The translations under genes were made by a program, and so were the position numbers. This document shows positions 19,073-31,429 of a DNA stretch of 64,000 bases, in pieces. Position 1 is the first letter of the stretch. Every line of letters begins with the position of its first letter. The notes under the pieces are model-generated. The model was not told where the DNA came from. It saw only the letters and a list, made by a program, of their open reading frames with translations, and did no database searches. Source of the stretch: Stomoxys calcitrans (lineage: Eukaryota > Arthropoda > Insecta > Diptera > Muscidae); the NCBI RefSeq assembly GCF_963082655.1, contig NC_081554.1, forward strand, positions 61,583,820 through 61,647,819. The letters run 5' to 3'.

Positions 19073-19722
19073 TCATAAACACTGTGACGGCCTCATGACT
19101 TTACCTTAAGCTTTGCGAAAGCTACAATACAACATCACCAGAATCGAGGAGATTGGAATTGTTGTTGGAGTTTTGAATCGTCCTAAGTATTTGATTGAAA
19201 TTGAATTTAAAAATGCCATCAGGTGCTGACATCTTACATGAAAAGCACTTTTATCGGTAATGTACAAGTTTCTTTCCAATGTCGTGAATGCACGACAATA
19301 CCCAACCCAAAACTACTCACGATGGTGGCGACAAGAGAAGAGCACACGCAAATACACATGAACCACACAAAACCAATACAGTGTTGATTGTGAACACGAC
19401 AGCAAAATACAAAGTTGACAATAGCACTTGAAAGTCATAGAAATGAGTTGTAGGCTAACAACATGTTGTTGAAAAAGTTTCTATAGAGGATGCCAAGATG
19501 GAAGGTTGGATATAAACGATCAGAAAAAGCATCAAAATGGCTGAAGGCCTAATTATGCTAATCTTTCATATGGACTAGGATAGGATTGCATGAACATTAT
19601 ACTGAAGAACATTATACTAAAGAGTTGCGTCACTGACGAACCTCGATTGAGAATCTCAAATTAATGTATGGCATTCGTAATACTTATGAGTGGGGCATGG
19701 TTTTCTTTGAGAAATGCATTAT
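19073..19722. other. No recognised feature
   Basis: About 650 bp with no repeat shared inside the window and no convincing coding frame. Confidence 0.4.
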
Positions 19723-19723
19723 A

Positions 19724-19959
19724 TTGGGTTGCCCAAAAAGTAATTGCGGATTTTTCATATAGTCGGCGTTGACAAATTTTTTCACAGCTTGTGACTCTGT
19801 AATTGTATTCTTTCTTCTGTCAGTTATCAGTTGTTACTTTTAGCTTGCTCTAGAAAAAAAGTGTAAAAAAGTATATTTGATTAAAGTTCATTCTAAGTTT
19901 TATTAAAAATGCATTTACTTTCTTTTAAAAAATCCCCAATTTCTTTTTGGGCAGCCCAA
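19724..19959 (+). mobile_element. mariner-derived MITE, copy 3
   Basis: 236 bp, TA-flanked (19722-19723 and 19960-19961), same ends and deletion joint as the other copies. Confidence 0.9.
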
Positions 19960-20084
19960 TACATTTCTTGATTGAGAAATTCCAATCAATTTCTTGATTG
20001 GTAAATGACACAGCCACTAGGACAAAGTGTCTTGTATGCATTATGTACTGCTATTGTACGATCTTTAAAGCCCTCACAACCCTT

Positions 20085-20205
20085 TTGATATGACTTCCGA
20101 TATCTATGCCAATTATGGCCTAAATAGGTTCGTAACCGGATAAAACTGTCATGTAAGCCAATCTCCCAATTTGTATTTCTGAGTTTTTTTTGGCCAAAGA
20201 CAAAC
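20085..20205 (+). repeat. Degenerate DINE-like Ia unit
   Basis: One weak unit with 'tatgacttccgatatctatgcc', 'ctaaataggttcgtaacc' and 'ccaatctcccaattt', in the order of the 153-bp unit. Confidence 0.5.
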
Positions 20206-20239
20206 GCTATGAATTTTGGTAAAAATGGGTTCAAAGCTC

Positions 20240-20465
20240 ATGTTTATACAGACAAGCCCGCTTCAATTGACCCGTTGGAAGACAACATTGAAGCATTTAT
20301 TCGTGAGATACCGTCCGAAATGTTAGAAAGAGTATGGCAAAAGTGAAATCAGGGCATGGGCCATTTGAGGCGCAGTCACTGCCAACATTTGCATGAAATA
20401 ATCTTCAAACATTAAATTATATTGACCGTACTATCGGTTCAAATAAAGATTTCATGTTTTTTTTT
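20240..20465 (+). pseudogene. rosa-type (DD41D) transposase C-terminus and 3' end
   Basis: Reads 'YTDKPASIDPLEDNIEAFI' then 'IPSEMLERVWQK', an in-frame stop, and 'HLHEIIFKH' before a natural stop, the C-terminal end of the DD41D transposase seen at 44315-45212. It is followed by a short 3' end with 'cggttcaaataaagatttcatg'. The catalytic domain is missing. Confidence 0.7.
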
Positions 20466-20479
20466 GGAAAACTTTCCTA

Positions 20480-21090
20480 TAGCACTTAAAAATCACTCTT
20501 TAGCTCCCATACTTATAGTTCGCCCGTCTCATCATTTTCCGCACATGCCCTACACCTGCTATCACTTGCTATGGTCTGGCCACCAAACAATGCGGATCTT
20601 GTCATCCTCGGAGAAGGCGTTAATCTCCTTTTACACTTCAAGACTATGGGTAACCTTACAGCCATGCTTGTTATTGCCCTTATGGCCATTTTACTGTCGG
20701 TAATGATGTTCACACTCGATGTCCTCCCAAAACCGTATTATGGTCAGGCAATCGAAAACAGATCTCAGTCTACATGAGGAGCCCAGGCCTCATGTAGACC
20801 CCTAGGCCCACTCTATCTCAAGCTTTGATCCATCCTTGTGACATGAAATTCCAGATAGCAATACCAGAGTTCCGTTAATCCTCAAGGGTCGTCTCAGATA
20901 TACGATCGAAAACCCCTTTTATTCCCTCCAGGTTTGATATCTTCGCCTTGATTATACCGCGGTGGTGTGACCTGCTCTTATCCTCTATCCATTCTCCCAT
21001 CGCCTTAAGTCTTATAGCCACTGTGACTGCCTCACATTTAATGTGTATGTATATGGGTCGGATATCAAGAATAGTCTTAAGTGCCCTAGC
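20480..21090 (-). pseudogene. LINE RNase H domain fragment
   Basis: The minus strand has 'ALKTILDIRPIYIHIKCEAV' (21085-21020 region), a linker typical before RNase H in Loa/I-type LINEs, and 'VNIITDSKMAIRAI'-like text (near 20715), the RNase H 'TDSQAAI' motif with its catalytic aspartate. 'CRACAE' near 20535 starts the C-terminal zinc-knuckle-like segment. Frames are broken. The SINE at 21092 abuts it. Confidence 0.65.
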
Positions 21091-21091
21091 G

Positions 21092-21376
21092 GAGGCCATC
21101 GTGGAGCAGAGGTTAGCATGTCCGCCTATGACCCTAAACGCCTGGGTTCGAATCCTAGCGAGATCATCAGAAAAAATTTTCAGCGGTGGTTTTCCCCTCC
21201 TAATGTTGGCAACATTTGTGAGGTACTATGCCAAAAGGTGTCGCACTGCGGCACGCCGTTCGGACTCAGCTAAAAAAAAAGGAGGCCCCTTATCATTGAG
21301 CTTAAACTTGAATCGGACTGCACTCATTGATATGTGAGAAGTTTGCCCCTGTTCCTTAGTGGAATGTTTGTGGGCA
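21092..21376 (+). mobile_element. tRNA-derived SINE, copy 4
   Basis: Nearly complete, with box A ('gtggagcagaggttagcatg', box-like core) and box B ('gggttcgaatcc') in the head and the usual body. It lacks ~20 bp in the middle ('atgcc...aaaaggtg') compared with the others. Confidence 0.85.
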
Positions 21377-21764
21377 AGATAGCGGGCAAGATACTCATAG
21401 CTCCACCTACACCACTCCACCTCTAAACCTCTTAAATTATCTTTACATTGCTCCTTTTCTCCAACGCAGTTCACCAAATTACTAAGGCGTAAGTAAGTAT
21501 TGGCTTTATCCACTTCTGTAGAGCCAGTGGACTCTCCTTGGATTCAGGCCCCATTTCGAGTCTACCGCCCGTATACCTAGTACCAAACATCTGTTATTCT
21601 ACTCGGCACGCTCCTAAATGTGACACTTCCAGATCAGTTACCTGTCCGAGATCGCTTCTAAGTATTTGATCATATCAGATTTCGAAATCGTTCTGTTGGG
21701 AAAACGTGGTGCGTCAAATTGGACCACCTTTGTCTTCCTCTTGGAGAGGCAGATACGTATAGCC
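21377..21764. other. Unassigned, possibly LINE sequence
   Basis: The minus strand gives a short open stretch 'DKANTYLRLSNLVNCVGE', which I cannot place. It lies between LINE RNase H remains and a DINE-like array. Confidence 0.3.
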
Positions 21765-22160
21765 CAGACGATAAAATCGGTTCATGTTTTGGTATAGCTG
21801 CCATATAAATCGATATCGGATCTTGACTTCTTGAGCCCCTAGAGGGCGCAATTCTTATCCGATAAAATTTTGGCCAAAGGCTTCTGTTATGACTTCCAAA
21901 CGATGCGCCCAGTATGGTCTAAATCGGTCTATGACCTGATATTGCTCTCATGTAAACCGATCTCCCGATTTCAGCCCTTTCAAGCCGCTTTTTTTTCGAT
22001 TTGACTGAAATTTTGCACGCTGTGTTCTATAACAACTTCCAATAACTGTGCCAAGTACTGTCCAAATCAGTCTATAACCTGATATAGCTTCCATATAAAC
22101 CGGTCTCTCGATCCTTGTTCGGTTCTTAGAAACTTAAAATATTTGCTGGTTTGACAGTAG
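21765..22160 (+). mobile_element. DINE-like Ia array fragment
   Basis: About 2.5 units with 'tgccatataaatcgat', 'cttgacttcttgagcccct', 'agagggcgcaattc' and 'aactgtgccaagtac'. It ends in 'tctctcgatccttgttcgg', wording also seen at the end of the array at 26850-27510. Confidence 0.75.
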
Positions 22161-22164
22161 TTTA

Positions 22165-24640
22165 ATAGGTTAGGTTCGGTTTAAGTGCCAGCCTGCCATC
22201 AGACTCACTTAAACGTTTTCGTTTATTATAATACAACAGGAACAGAAGAAGGAAGATGCCCTCTAGTTCCTACCGTTGAACCATCCAGATCGCTTTAAAA
22301 AAACACCAACAACTTGCGAATGTTCACATCCGCTTACTCAGACAGGATCTCAAAGAAATGAGAACCTATAGTGGAATTCCTTCATACTCCCAGTGGGACA
22401 ATACAAAAAGGGTGTTCTATAGTCTCATCTTCTTCAATGTCCTCACAGCTTCTGCAAAAGTCGTTTCTGACTGCCTTCAGTCTTTCAGCCTATTTTCAGA
22501 CAGTGACCTGTCATGACGAACACAATGACTGAGAATTCAGTTCTAGTTAATGACAGCAAAGCGGTAGACCACTTCAAGACTAGATTAGACCACATAGTTT
22601 TGGAATACTCACAGCCTCCTCTTTGTAACCATCTATCATTCGTTGTCCTTCGGGCCCGGTCCTAAAAACTAAGCTTACATGTCGCTATAGTCATACCCAC
22701 ATATTCCAGTTTCCCTGGAATGTGTAGGGTAGTTCCTAGTTTCACAACTTTGTCCGCTTTGCAATTCCCTGGGATATCTCTGTGGCCCGGCACCCAGTAA
22801 AGGTGAATTTTGAACTGTTCAGCCATCTCATTGAGAGATCTGAGACTATCGAGTGCGGTTTTTGTGTTCAGAAATACATTCTTAAGTGGCTGCCTGGATG
22901 TCTGAGAAGGTATTTAAGCCAATCGTAGTTTTGACATTTTATCTTAGCCATTCATAAATTGCAAGGATCTCCGCTTGATACACAATGCAGAGGTCGCGTA
23001 ACCTTTTAGATATGACCAGTTCTAGATCTTTAGAGTACATCCCAAAGCCCACCTGGTCGTTTAGTTTGTAATCATGCGTATAGAAGTCTAGGTAACTTCT
23101 ATTACCAGGGATATCGTAGTTCCAATCGGTTCTATCAGGAATAGTGGTACAGTAGTTTTTTTTTTTATCAAAAAACGTCTCAGGTAGGGTGTAATCCACA
23201 CTGCCTGGAAAATCGGATATTGTATGAAGCATAACACAGTGTTGTTAGCCGCCACATGACCAATGAGAAAGCTCCCTTACCCTCAAGGCAGTGATCGCAG
23301 CAATTTGTCTAGCCACCATGTCCAGAGGCATTAGATGCAGCATTAAATGTGCATCAGAACGTGTCGTCCTTAGTGCTGCTGTGATGCACAAACAAGCCCC
23401 CGTTGGATGCGGTTGACTATTGAACAGTAAGTGGACTTTTGAAGCGCCGTCCACCAGACCACAACACCATATAACATTAAAGGTCTGACAACTGCAGTAT
23501 ATACCCAATGCATGACACGCGGTCTGAACCCCCCAACTTTTGCCAATGGCTCTTTTGCAGGTGTATAAGACAAGAATTGCCTTACTTGCCTTTCCATACT
23601 ATTGGATTGGAAGTTCAATTTCCCGTCCAACAAAACATCCAGGTATTTTGCGCTTTCTGTAAATGGAACATTCTCTCCTCCCAAGAAGACATTTGCCACT
23701 GTAGTATCTCTCGCCGAAAAGAACTACTTCCGTCTTGCACGGATTTACGCCTAGACCACTTTCGGTAGCCCACTTCGCTGTTGCACGTTGAACTTCCTGA
23801 AATATATCTCTTAGAGTGTTGGGAAACTTAGGTAGTACACCTCTTTGAGGTGATACTCTGCTGACCCATCTTTTTAGATCTACAGATCCCAACCTTGTCC
23901 TAATGCATCGTTTAGTAAGCAAGTTTTTAACAAACTTTCTTACGGTAGAGTTGATGCCTTGAAACTCCAACTCCTTCATGATTGACATCGGTTTTACATT
24001 ATTGAAAGCACCTTTAATGTCAGGAAATGCTACCATTGTATTGGGTTGCCCAAAAAGTAATTGCGGATTTTTCATATAGTCGGCGTTGACAATTTTTTTT
24101 CACAGCTTGTGACTCTGTAATTGCATTCTTTCTTCTGTCAGTTATCAGCTGTTACTTTTAGCTTGCTTTAGAAAAAAAGTGTAAAAAAAAGCATATTTGA
24201 TTAAAGTTCATTCTAAGTTTTTCTAAGTTTTTTGACAGAGAGAGAACTCTCTATGTAGTCGGCTAGGTCGTAGAAGGCTGTTTCAGTGGATTTGCCTTTG
24301 CTAAATGCATGCTGCTGCCGGGACAGGCGATCTTCAGGGATCTTTGCCGAAAAGAATGTTTCTATCAACCTCTCAAAAGTCTTCAGCATAAAAGATGACA
24401 GAATTAGAGGATAAAAATCTTCCGCCTTCCTGTGTCATGATTTAACTGCCTTCGGAAATAAAAAAGGCCTTCGTGTTCCTCCATTCCACAGGTATATGAA
24501 ATACAGATACAAGCAGAGTATATCTCCCTAAGCCAGGGAACCAGTCTATCAGACACAGCCTGTAATTCAACCGGTGATACATCATCAGGACCTGGCGACT
24601 TAACTTTCACCTGTTCTTTCTCTATAGCTTTTCAACAAGA
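22165..24640 (-). pseudogene. LINE-C: reverse transcriptase + RNase H non-LTR element, broken
   Basis: In coding order: 'VKSPGPDDVSPVELQ' (reverse transcriptase motif 2, near 24605), 'QHAFSKGKSTETAFYDLA' (near 24310), motif A 'VAFPDIKGAFNNV' (near 24035; usual FLDIEGAFD), 'QRGVLPKFPNTLRDI' (near 23845), 'SGLGVNPCKTEVVLF' (near 23755), the thumb, and RNase H text 'FYTHDYKLNDQVGFGMYSKD' and 'VYQAEILAI' (23075-22945). The catalytic YADD stretch is deleted: motif B 'QRGVLP' is joined directly to residues that normally lie downstream of it. The 3' end has 'aggttaggttcggtttaag'. A mariner MITE splits motif A from the upstream part. Confidence 0.8.
24041..24229 (+). mobile_element. mariner-derived MITE, copy 4, right end lost
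   Basis: Left terminal inverted repeat intact after a TA, sequence normal to 'aagttcattctaag', then a break into LINE-C sequence with a repeated 'ttctaagttt'. The right ~60 bp with the inverted repeat are missing. Confidence 0.85.
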
Positions 24641-25785
24641 GTACCAGAGTATTAAACATCCCACTGCCGATTTTGCCACTGACATACTATTCTGAAGAGA
24701 TTTAGTGACTAATAGCGTTTTCAGAAAATTAAACATATCTTCTTCATTCCCAAGAGGAAGAAAGCCGATATCGATTCGGACCTCTTACTAGCCTTACCAT
24801 TTTGCCAATGATGTATACTTGATACAGTAACATTCACATTGAATTGCTAATCAGACTTGCATATACCACTCCTTTTAATGGACTTTTCTAGATTTCTTTA
24901 TACTTTACAGCTTTCTGGATAAATATTTAAAGATACTTCAAAACGAATTGCTTAGTAAACCAATACTCTGTAATGGAGAGTATTACAATAAAACGAAAAC
25001 TTTTAGCCAATCATTTGTCCCCAAAGGATACACATAGCTTTTATTCAACATTGACTAATTGAAAACACATCCCATCTCTATTCCCCTTCCCTCCTTATAC
25101 ATGATTTATAGTATTTTTATATTTCGTATCCAGCACACCAGATATGGACTGCGTCAGAAACTTTTTAATAAACCAATTTCGTTTTCTCAATTACACCACT
25201 AATGAACATAACTATCTGCCATTAAAACAAATCTGCAGGAGGAAAGTGAAAGCAAAAATTGTTCAACTATATTTACACCCCCTCCTGAGAACACGTCAGT
25301 AGCTGGAATAATGGTAATCAGTTGTGAATAAAAGCGAATATTTCTCCTTGGAATCATACCACTGGTGAAGCGGAGATAATATTTCAAAAAATATGACGAC
25401 TAAACGAGCGATGAATTTCCAACATTGTCAGTTAGTTGGATTGAGAGATGCTTGTACAAACCGCTGTGGCATGTTCATAATACTGAATAGAATTTCTATT
25501 TCATTGATTCTAGGTATTAAGTTGCTATAGTAATGGCAGTGGGGTAACCTTAAACAAGCTAATGCTATAGAAAAATTATGCAAAGTGGGAAAAATTATAC
25601 GGAGGATGGAAGAAAAATGAAGATATATATCGAAATAAACCTAAGCTGTTTGTACACTCCTTATATAAAACATATACAAAAGCATTAAGATCGGAGAGTC
25701 ATACATTGAATAATAACTCTCAATAACCGCCAGTTCTAGGTATTCAATAGACAGCTAAGTCAATGCCTAGTTGAATTGGATCGCT
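24641..25785. other. No recognised feature
   Basis: The first ~150 bp may be LINE-C upstream sequence. The rest is AT-rich and shares nothing obvious with the window. No gene is seen. Confidence 0.35.
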
Positions 25786-25789
25786 TTGG

Positions 25790-26855
25790 GTGGCAAATAA
25801 GGTTTCCAAATCGTATGAAGGCCACAGTATCGCAGCGGTTAGCATGTCCGACTATGACGATGTACAAAATTTCAGCCAAAACGGAGGAAAATTGCGGCTT
25901 CCAGGGGCTTAAGAAGTCAAATCAGGCGATCGGTTTCTATGGGATCTATATCAGGTTATACACAGATTTAAGCCGTTCTGGGTCCGTTGTTGGGAGTCAT
26001 AACAGAATACTTTGTGCAAAATTTCAGACAAATCGGATGAAAATTAAGGCTTCCATGGGCTCAAGGAATGAAATCAGGAGATCGGTTGGAGATGGGAGCT
26101 ATGTTTCGTTCTTGACCGATTTAAACCGTACTAAGTATAGTTATTGGAAATCATAACAGAATACTACGTGCAAAATTTCAGCCAAATTGGATGAAAATTG
26201 TGGCTTCCATGGGCTCAAAAAATCAAATCGGGAGATCGGTTTATATGGGCGCTCTGTCGAAATCTGAACCGATATGAGCCATTTGCAGTCCCCAACGACA
26301 TACATCAATATCGATTCTGGTAAAAATTTATACAAAATAAAATTTGTTGATTATTCTACATTCTTCTGTCAAACCAGCAAAAATTAAAGCTTCTAGGAAC
26401 CGAACGAGGATGATCGGGCTCAAGAAGTCAAATCGGGAGATCGGTTTATATGGGAGCTATATCAGTTTATAGAACGATTTGAACCGGACGTAGCACAGTT
26501 ATTGGAAATCATAACAGAACACTTCGTGCAAAAGTTCAGCCAAATCGGCCAAAATTTGCGGCTTGTAAGGGCTCAAGAAGTCAAATCGGGTGATCGGATT
26601 ATATGGGAACTATATCTTAATCTGAACCGATATGACTCATTTGCCATTCCCCACGACCTGCGTCAATATTAAGTATTGGTGCAAAATTTCAATCGGCTAG
26701 CTTTACGCGTTCGACCTCTATCGTGATTTCGACAGACGGACGGACGGACATGGCTAGATCGTCTCAGGACTTCGAGGCGATCAAGAATATATGTACTTTA
26801 TGGGGTCTTAGAGGAATATTTCGGGGTGTTATAAACGGATGAGTAGCCGCTTGAA
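25790..26855 (-). mobile_element. DINE-like Ia element, minus orientation, right end lost
   Basis: Units read in reverse: 'gatcggtttatatgggagc', 'gttattggaaatcataacag', 'tgcaaaatttcagccaaat'. The left module, reversed, is at 26715-26850 ('gacagacggacggacggac', 'gatcaagaatatatgtactt', 'cggggtgttataaacgg'). At its proximal end a SINE head scrap (25818-25859) is fused in. Confidence 0.75.
25818..25859 (+). mobile_element. SINE head scrap
   Basis: About 42 bp: 'aaggccacagtatcgcagcgg' onward to 'actatgacg', the tRNA-like head up to just before box B. It joins directly to DINE-like array sequence. Confidence 0.6.
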
Positions 26856-27510
26856 ATTTTGCACAGATACTTAATGTCGATGTAGGTCGTCGGGGATTGC
26901 AAATGGGCTATATCGGTTCAGATTTAGATGTAGCTCTCATATATACCGATCTCCCGATTTTTGTCCGATTTGGCTGAAATTCTGCATGTAGTGTTCTGTT
27001 AGGACTTCTAATAACTGTGCCAAGTACGGTTAAATCGGTCTATAACCTGGCAACCTCATAAGCTGTAAATTTTTGTCCGATTAGGCTGAAATTTTTTATG
27101 TAGTGTTCTTTTATGACTTCATACAACTGTGTTTAGTACGGTCCGAGTCGTTGTATAACCTGATATAACTTCCGCATAAACCGATCTCCGGATTTGACTT
27201 CTTGAGTTCCTGGAAGCCGCAATTTTTTTTCCGATTTGGATGAAATTTGATGTATTCTGTTACGAATTCGAACCACTGTGCCAACTACGGTCCAATTTAG
27301 TCAATAATGTGATATAGCTCCCATATAAACCGGTCTCCCGATTTAACATCTTAAGTCCATACAAGGCGCAATTTTTATCCGATTTGGCTGAAATTTTGCA
27401 TGCGGTGTTCTGTTACGAATTCCAACAACTGTGCCAAAACTGATATAACTCCCATATAAACCGGTCTCTCGATTATCTTTGTTCGGTTTCTAGAAGATTT
27501 CATTTTTGCT
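26850..27510 (+). mobile_element. DINE-like Ia array, plus orientation, head-to-head with the previous
   Basis: Starts at 'tagccgcttgaaattttgc', normally ~100 bp inside the left module, so its own terminal stem-loop is missing. It runs through about four units to 'ctctcgattatctttgttcgg' and 'gcttgtttgccc'. Confidence 0.75.
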
Positions 27511-27526
27511 TGTTTGCCCTTCGACC

Positions 27527-28540
<1,014 letters not shown>

Positions 28541-28789
28541 AATATTAATTGCGACATGGACGACAATGTTCTACGCATTTACTTAGTGGTCGATTTTAGA
28601 GGAAACGATTATGGTTATAAAGACACAGCTAATTAAACATATTAACATTTATATTTGTGTTTAAAATGTCAAAAATACATTCTTGAAAGGATAGACAAAT
28701 AGAACACTATAAGTGTGTTCGCGTACTTTTCAATATTGGTAGGTCACTATAGGTCAGTTCGCGTATTGTTTCAGTAATATTTGCAGAAG
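28541..28789. other. No recognised feature
   Basis: AT-rich, with a small internal duplication ('cactataagtgtgttcgcgta' / 'cactataggtcagttcgcgta', 28707-28766). Confidence 0.4.
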
Positions 28790-28975
28790 AATGAATGCGA
28801 CCTGTACCTTGATTACAAGAAAACATGGACAAACAGACAAACGCACATAGTTAAATCGAATCAGGAAGTAGTTCAAGCCAATCGGTATGCTTAATGGTAT
28901 TTTTTTAGCTTTGCAAATAAAAGCACTAAGTTATAATACTCTGTTCCACGGTTGTGGTGTGGGGCTTAAATATTT
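28790..28975 (-). mobile_element. DINE-like subfamily II, left-end fragment
   Basis: Reversed left module: 'ttaaatcgaatcaggaagt', 'gccaatcggtatgctta' and 'ttccacggttgtggtgtgggg', an altered version of the terminal stem-loop. Confidence 0.6.
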
Positions 28976-29061
28976 TAATATGTATACTTAAAATTGCTTT
29001 GTCATGGATATTATTTAAGAATCCCTTACTTAACTAAATTGTGTTGTCGAAAAAATTTTGG

Positions 29062-29504
29062 TTTTTAGGTGGGTATTAACTTCGTTCACCAGGGAAATTT
29101 TTCACAAAACGTTGTTTCACTATTTGTTGAACCTCAATGAAGTCTACTCTCATTTTTGATCTCATATGAAAACACCGTCAAACATATGACCCACCACCAA
29201 AATTTACTTTGCTAAACTGTATTGTTTGTGTAGTTATATTATAAAAAATAAAAATGTAAGAGCTATATTTGCCAACAACAACTGTTTATTGAAACGACAA
29301 TGATCGAAAAAGCGACTAAAACTCTTTTGTTATCATGTTGTCCCAAGTTGAAAAACGCTTCGTCCACGCTTTTAGAGAAAGCTAGTTTTTCACTCAATAA
29401 AGAACTTAGTACCACAAATGAAAATGTTTTCACAGATTTTTTTCACTATTTTTTTTTATATGGAGTTTCACTGTGAAAACTGAAGTTAATACGCACCTTT
29501 AGAA
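29062..29504. mobile_element. Unclassified element with terminal inverted repeats
   Basis: 'tttttaggtgggtattaact' at the left and 'agttaatacgcacctttaga' at the right are inverted repeats, ~430 bp apart. Both continue inward with GTGAA-like sequence and outward with A/T runs. No coding region and no clear target-site duplication. Confidence 0.5.
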
Positions 29505-30214
29505 AAAAATTCCTACTAAAACATACACAAATGTCGAAGCGATTTCAATTTTTTTAATTGCAAATCACTTTTTAGTAGTCTTTTCATTTTTCACTGCAAT
29601 TTTTGCTTGTATTTTCACAGTTTCTTTTGGGAACTTCTCGATTTCAACCCCCTTTTTAAATATTTCTAATTTGACAAAGAAGTTTCATTGTCTTTTCTCA
29701 ATATCCGAAATCCCATCAGTTTCTTTTCGTCTATAGGGGGCTATACCGAAATCTGCACCGATCTGGGTCAAATTAGGCTAGGATTTTGAGTGGCCTTATA
29801 TACAGTTATGTGCAAAAAAATAGGGACAACAGATAGACGGACAAATAAAGGATTCCAAAGCGAGTAAAACGACAGCTAAATCGATTCTTTATAGAATTTT
29901 TTTAATGCACCGCCATTGCAAAAACGATTTTTGTTACGAAAATGTCAAACATGTACTGATATTTAACAAGAAAGCTCTATTGCTACAAGCAGTCCAATTT
30001 TTAGTTGTGCAAAATAATAGGAACACTTCGGGTTTTAAAACAAAAATCACAAAACTAGAAAAAAGGAAGGCAAGTTTTGAGTTACAAGTGCAGCCAAATT
30101 GTGTTCTAACAGCGTTGTTGTAACTTAACAATCTCTTCTGCTTAATAAAGGCTTGGACCATCCTGGGCATAGAGTCGGTTCAGTTCAGGCGAACCGAAAC
30201 TGATATAATTAACT

Positions 30215-30530
30215 GCAAATGCAAATTTTGCCCATGAACACTCCATTGAGGAACAGGGGCAAACTTCTCACATATCAATGAGTGCAGTGTGATTCAAGTT
30301 TAAGCTCAATGATAAGGGACCTCCTTTTTGTAGCCGAGTCCGAACGGCGTGCCGCAGTGCGACACCTCTTTTGATGAGAAGTTTTTCATGGCTAAGTACC
30401 TCACAAATGTCGCCAGCATTAGGAGGGGATAACCACCGCTGAAAATTTTATGATGGTCACGCCAGGATTCGAACCCGGGCGTTCAGCGTCATAGGCGGAC
30501 ATGCTTACCTCTGCGCTACGGTGGCCTCCA
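30215..30530 (-). mobile_element. tRNA-derived SINE, copy 5, with perfect 10-bp target-site duplication
   Basis: A complete copy bracketed by 'ataattaact' at 30205-30214 and 30531-30540. Box B appears as 'ggattcgaacccgg' near 30470. The best-defined SINE boundaries in the window: 316 bp. Confidence 0.95.
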
Positions 30531-30540
30531 ATAATTAACT

Positions 30541-31060
30541 ACGGAGCTAAAATGGTTAACCAAAATTCATGGGAATTGAAATGAAGTATTCCCCTTATAT
30601 GAGTTTTAATGATATACCAAACATTTTCAATCGAATTTAGATTCGGAGACTTTGGGGGCCACCACAGAACAGACATTTTATTGCTTCTATACCTAGGTTG
30701 TCTGTATTAAGAAGTGTGCTTAAGGCTCTTATCCGGTTGGAAAATTTATCCGACTTGCCTACAGTCTTCAGATAATCCAAGGACACAATTCTGTAAATTT
30801 TCAAAATAATTTGTAGATATAACGATATCCTATATACAATACAAGAGGTCCACTTTATTGTATAGAAACATTCCCCTAACCACGATAATTCTACCGAGAT
30901 GTTTGATAGTTTAAACGGTGTACTTGGGATTTGCAGAGGCTTGAGTCGGTCTCATTACATGATATTATCCCCTATTTAGGCTATTCAAAATAATTTTTAT
31001 TTATCAACCAAAAAATATTGCGCCATCCTTTTTGTGGCGAGTTGAAAATATCATATTTGA
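30541..31060 (-). pseudogene. Tc1 transposase catalytic remnant
   Basis: In one minus-strand frame: 'IFQPDKSLKHTS', a stop, then 'LWWPPKSPNLNSIENVWYII'. These are the second aspartate (usual QQDNxPKHTS) and the glutamate (usual PQSPDLNPIE) of Tc1 transposases; counting the stop as a residue, 34 residues lie between them, the DD34E signature. At least two stops are present in that frame. Farther upstream 'STRHKKDGAIFFG' may match the 'KHGGGSVMVWG' segment. Confidence 0.7.
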
Positions 31061-31429
31061 TATATCCAATATATCAACCTTTGTTGAGTAATCTATTTTG
31101 ACAACATAGGCGTCATTTTTATTCATAAACTTTTAAGAAATTAGAGTTTTTCGAAGAATTTAAGTAACAACTTTTACATTTACCAATTTTTTTTTTGTTT
31201 AGACGATGTAAACTGTTTTTTGTTCTAAAAGTTCAACATTCCGCCTCATAATTTTCGGTTTCTTGACGCAAGTTTCTAATTTGAGGATCCATTTCACAGC
31301 ATTTTCCACAAGAATTTGCGAAACCGTATGCAATTCTGCAACTTTATGGTTGTAATTTCTCAAGTTTAGTAACTTTTGAATATTTTTTCTTGTAACTACG
31401 TTACAGTACCTCGTTCTGCCTATATTTGC

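Larger units (their letters stand above)
29803..31400 (-). mobile_element. Tc1-like (DD34E) transposon relic with nested SINE
   Basis: Minus-strand relic. The distal end resembles a Tc1 end ('cagttatgtgcaaaaaaata'). The catalytic region is at 30790-30590 and the C-terminus ('DSMPRMVQAFIKQK'-like; usual 'SMPRRVQAVI') at 30180-30130. A SINE (30215-30530) separates the two. The N-terminal half is traceable only weakly up to ~31400. Confidence 0.65.
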
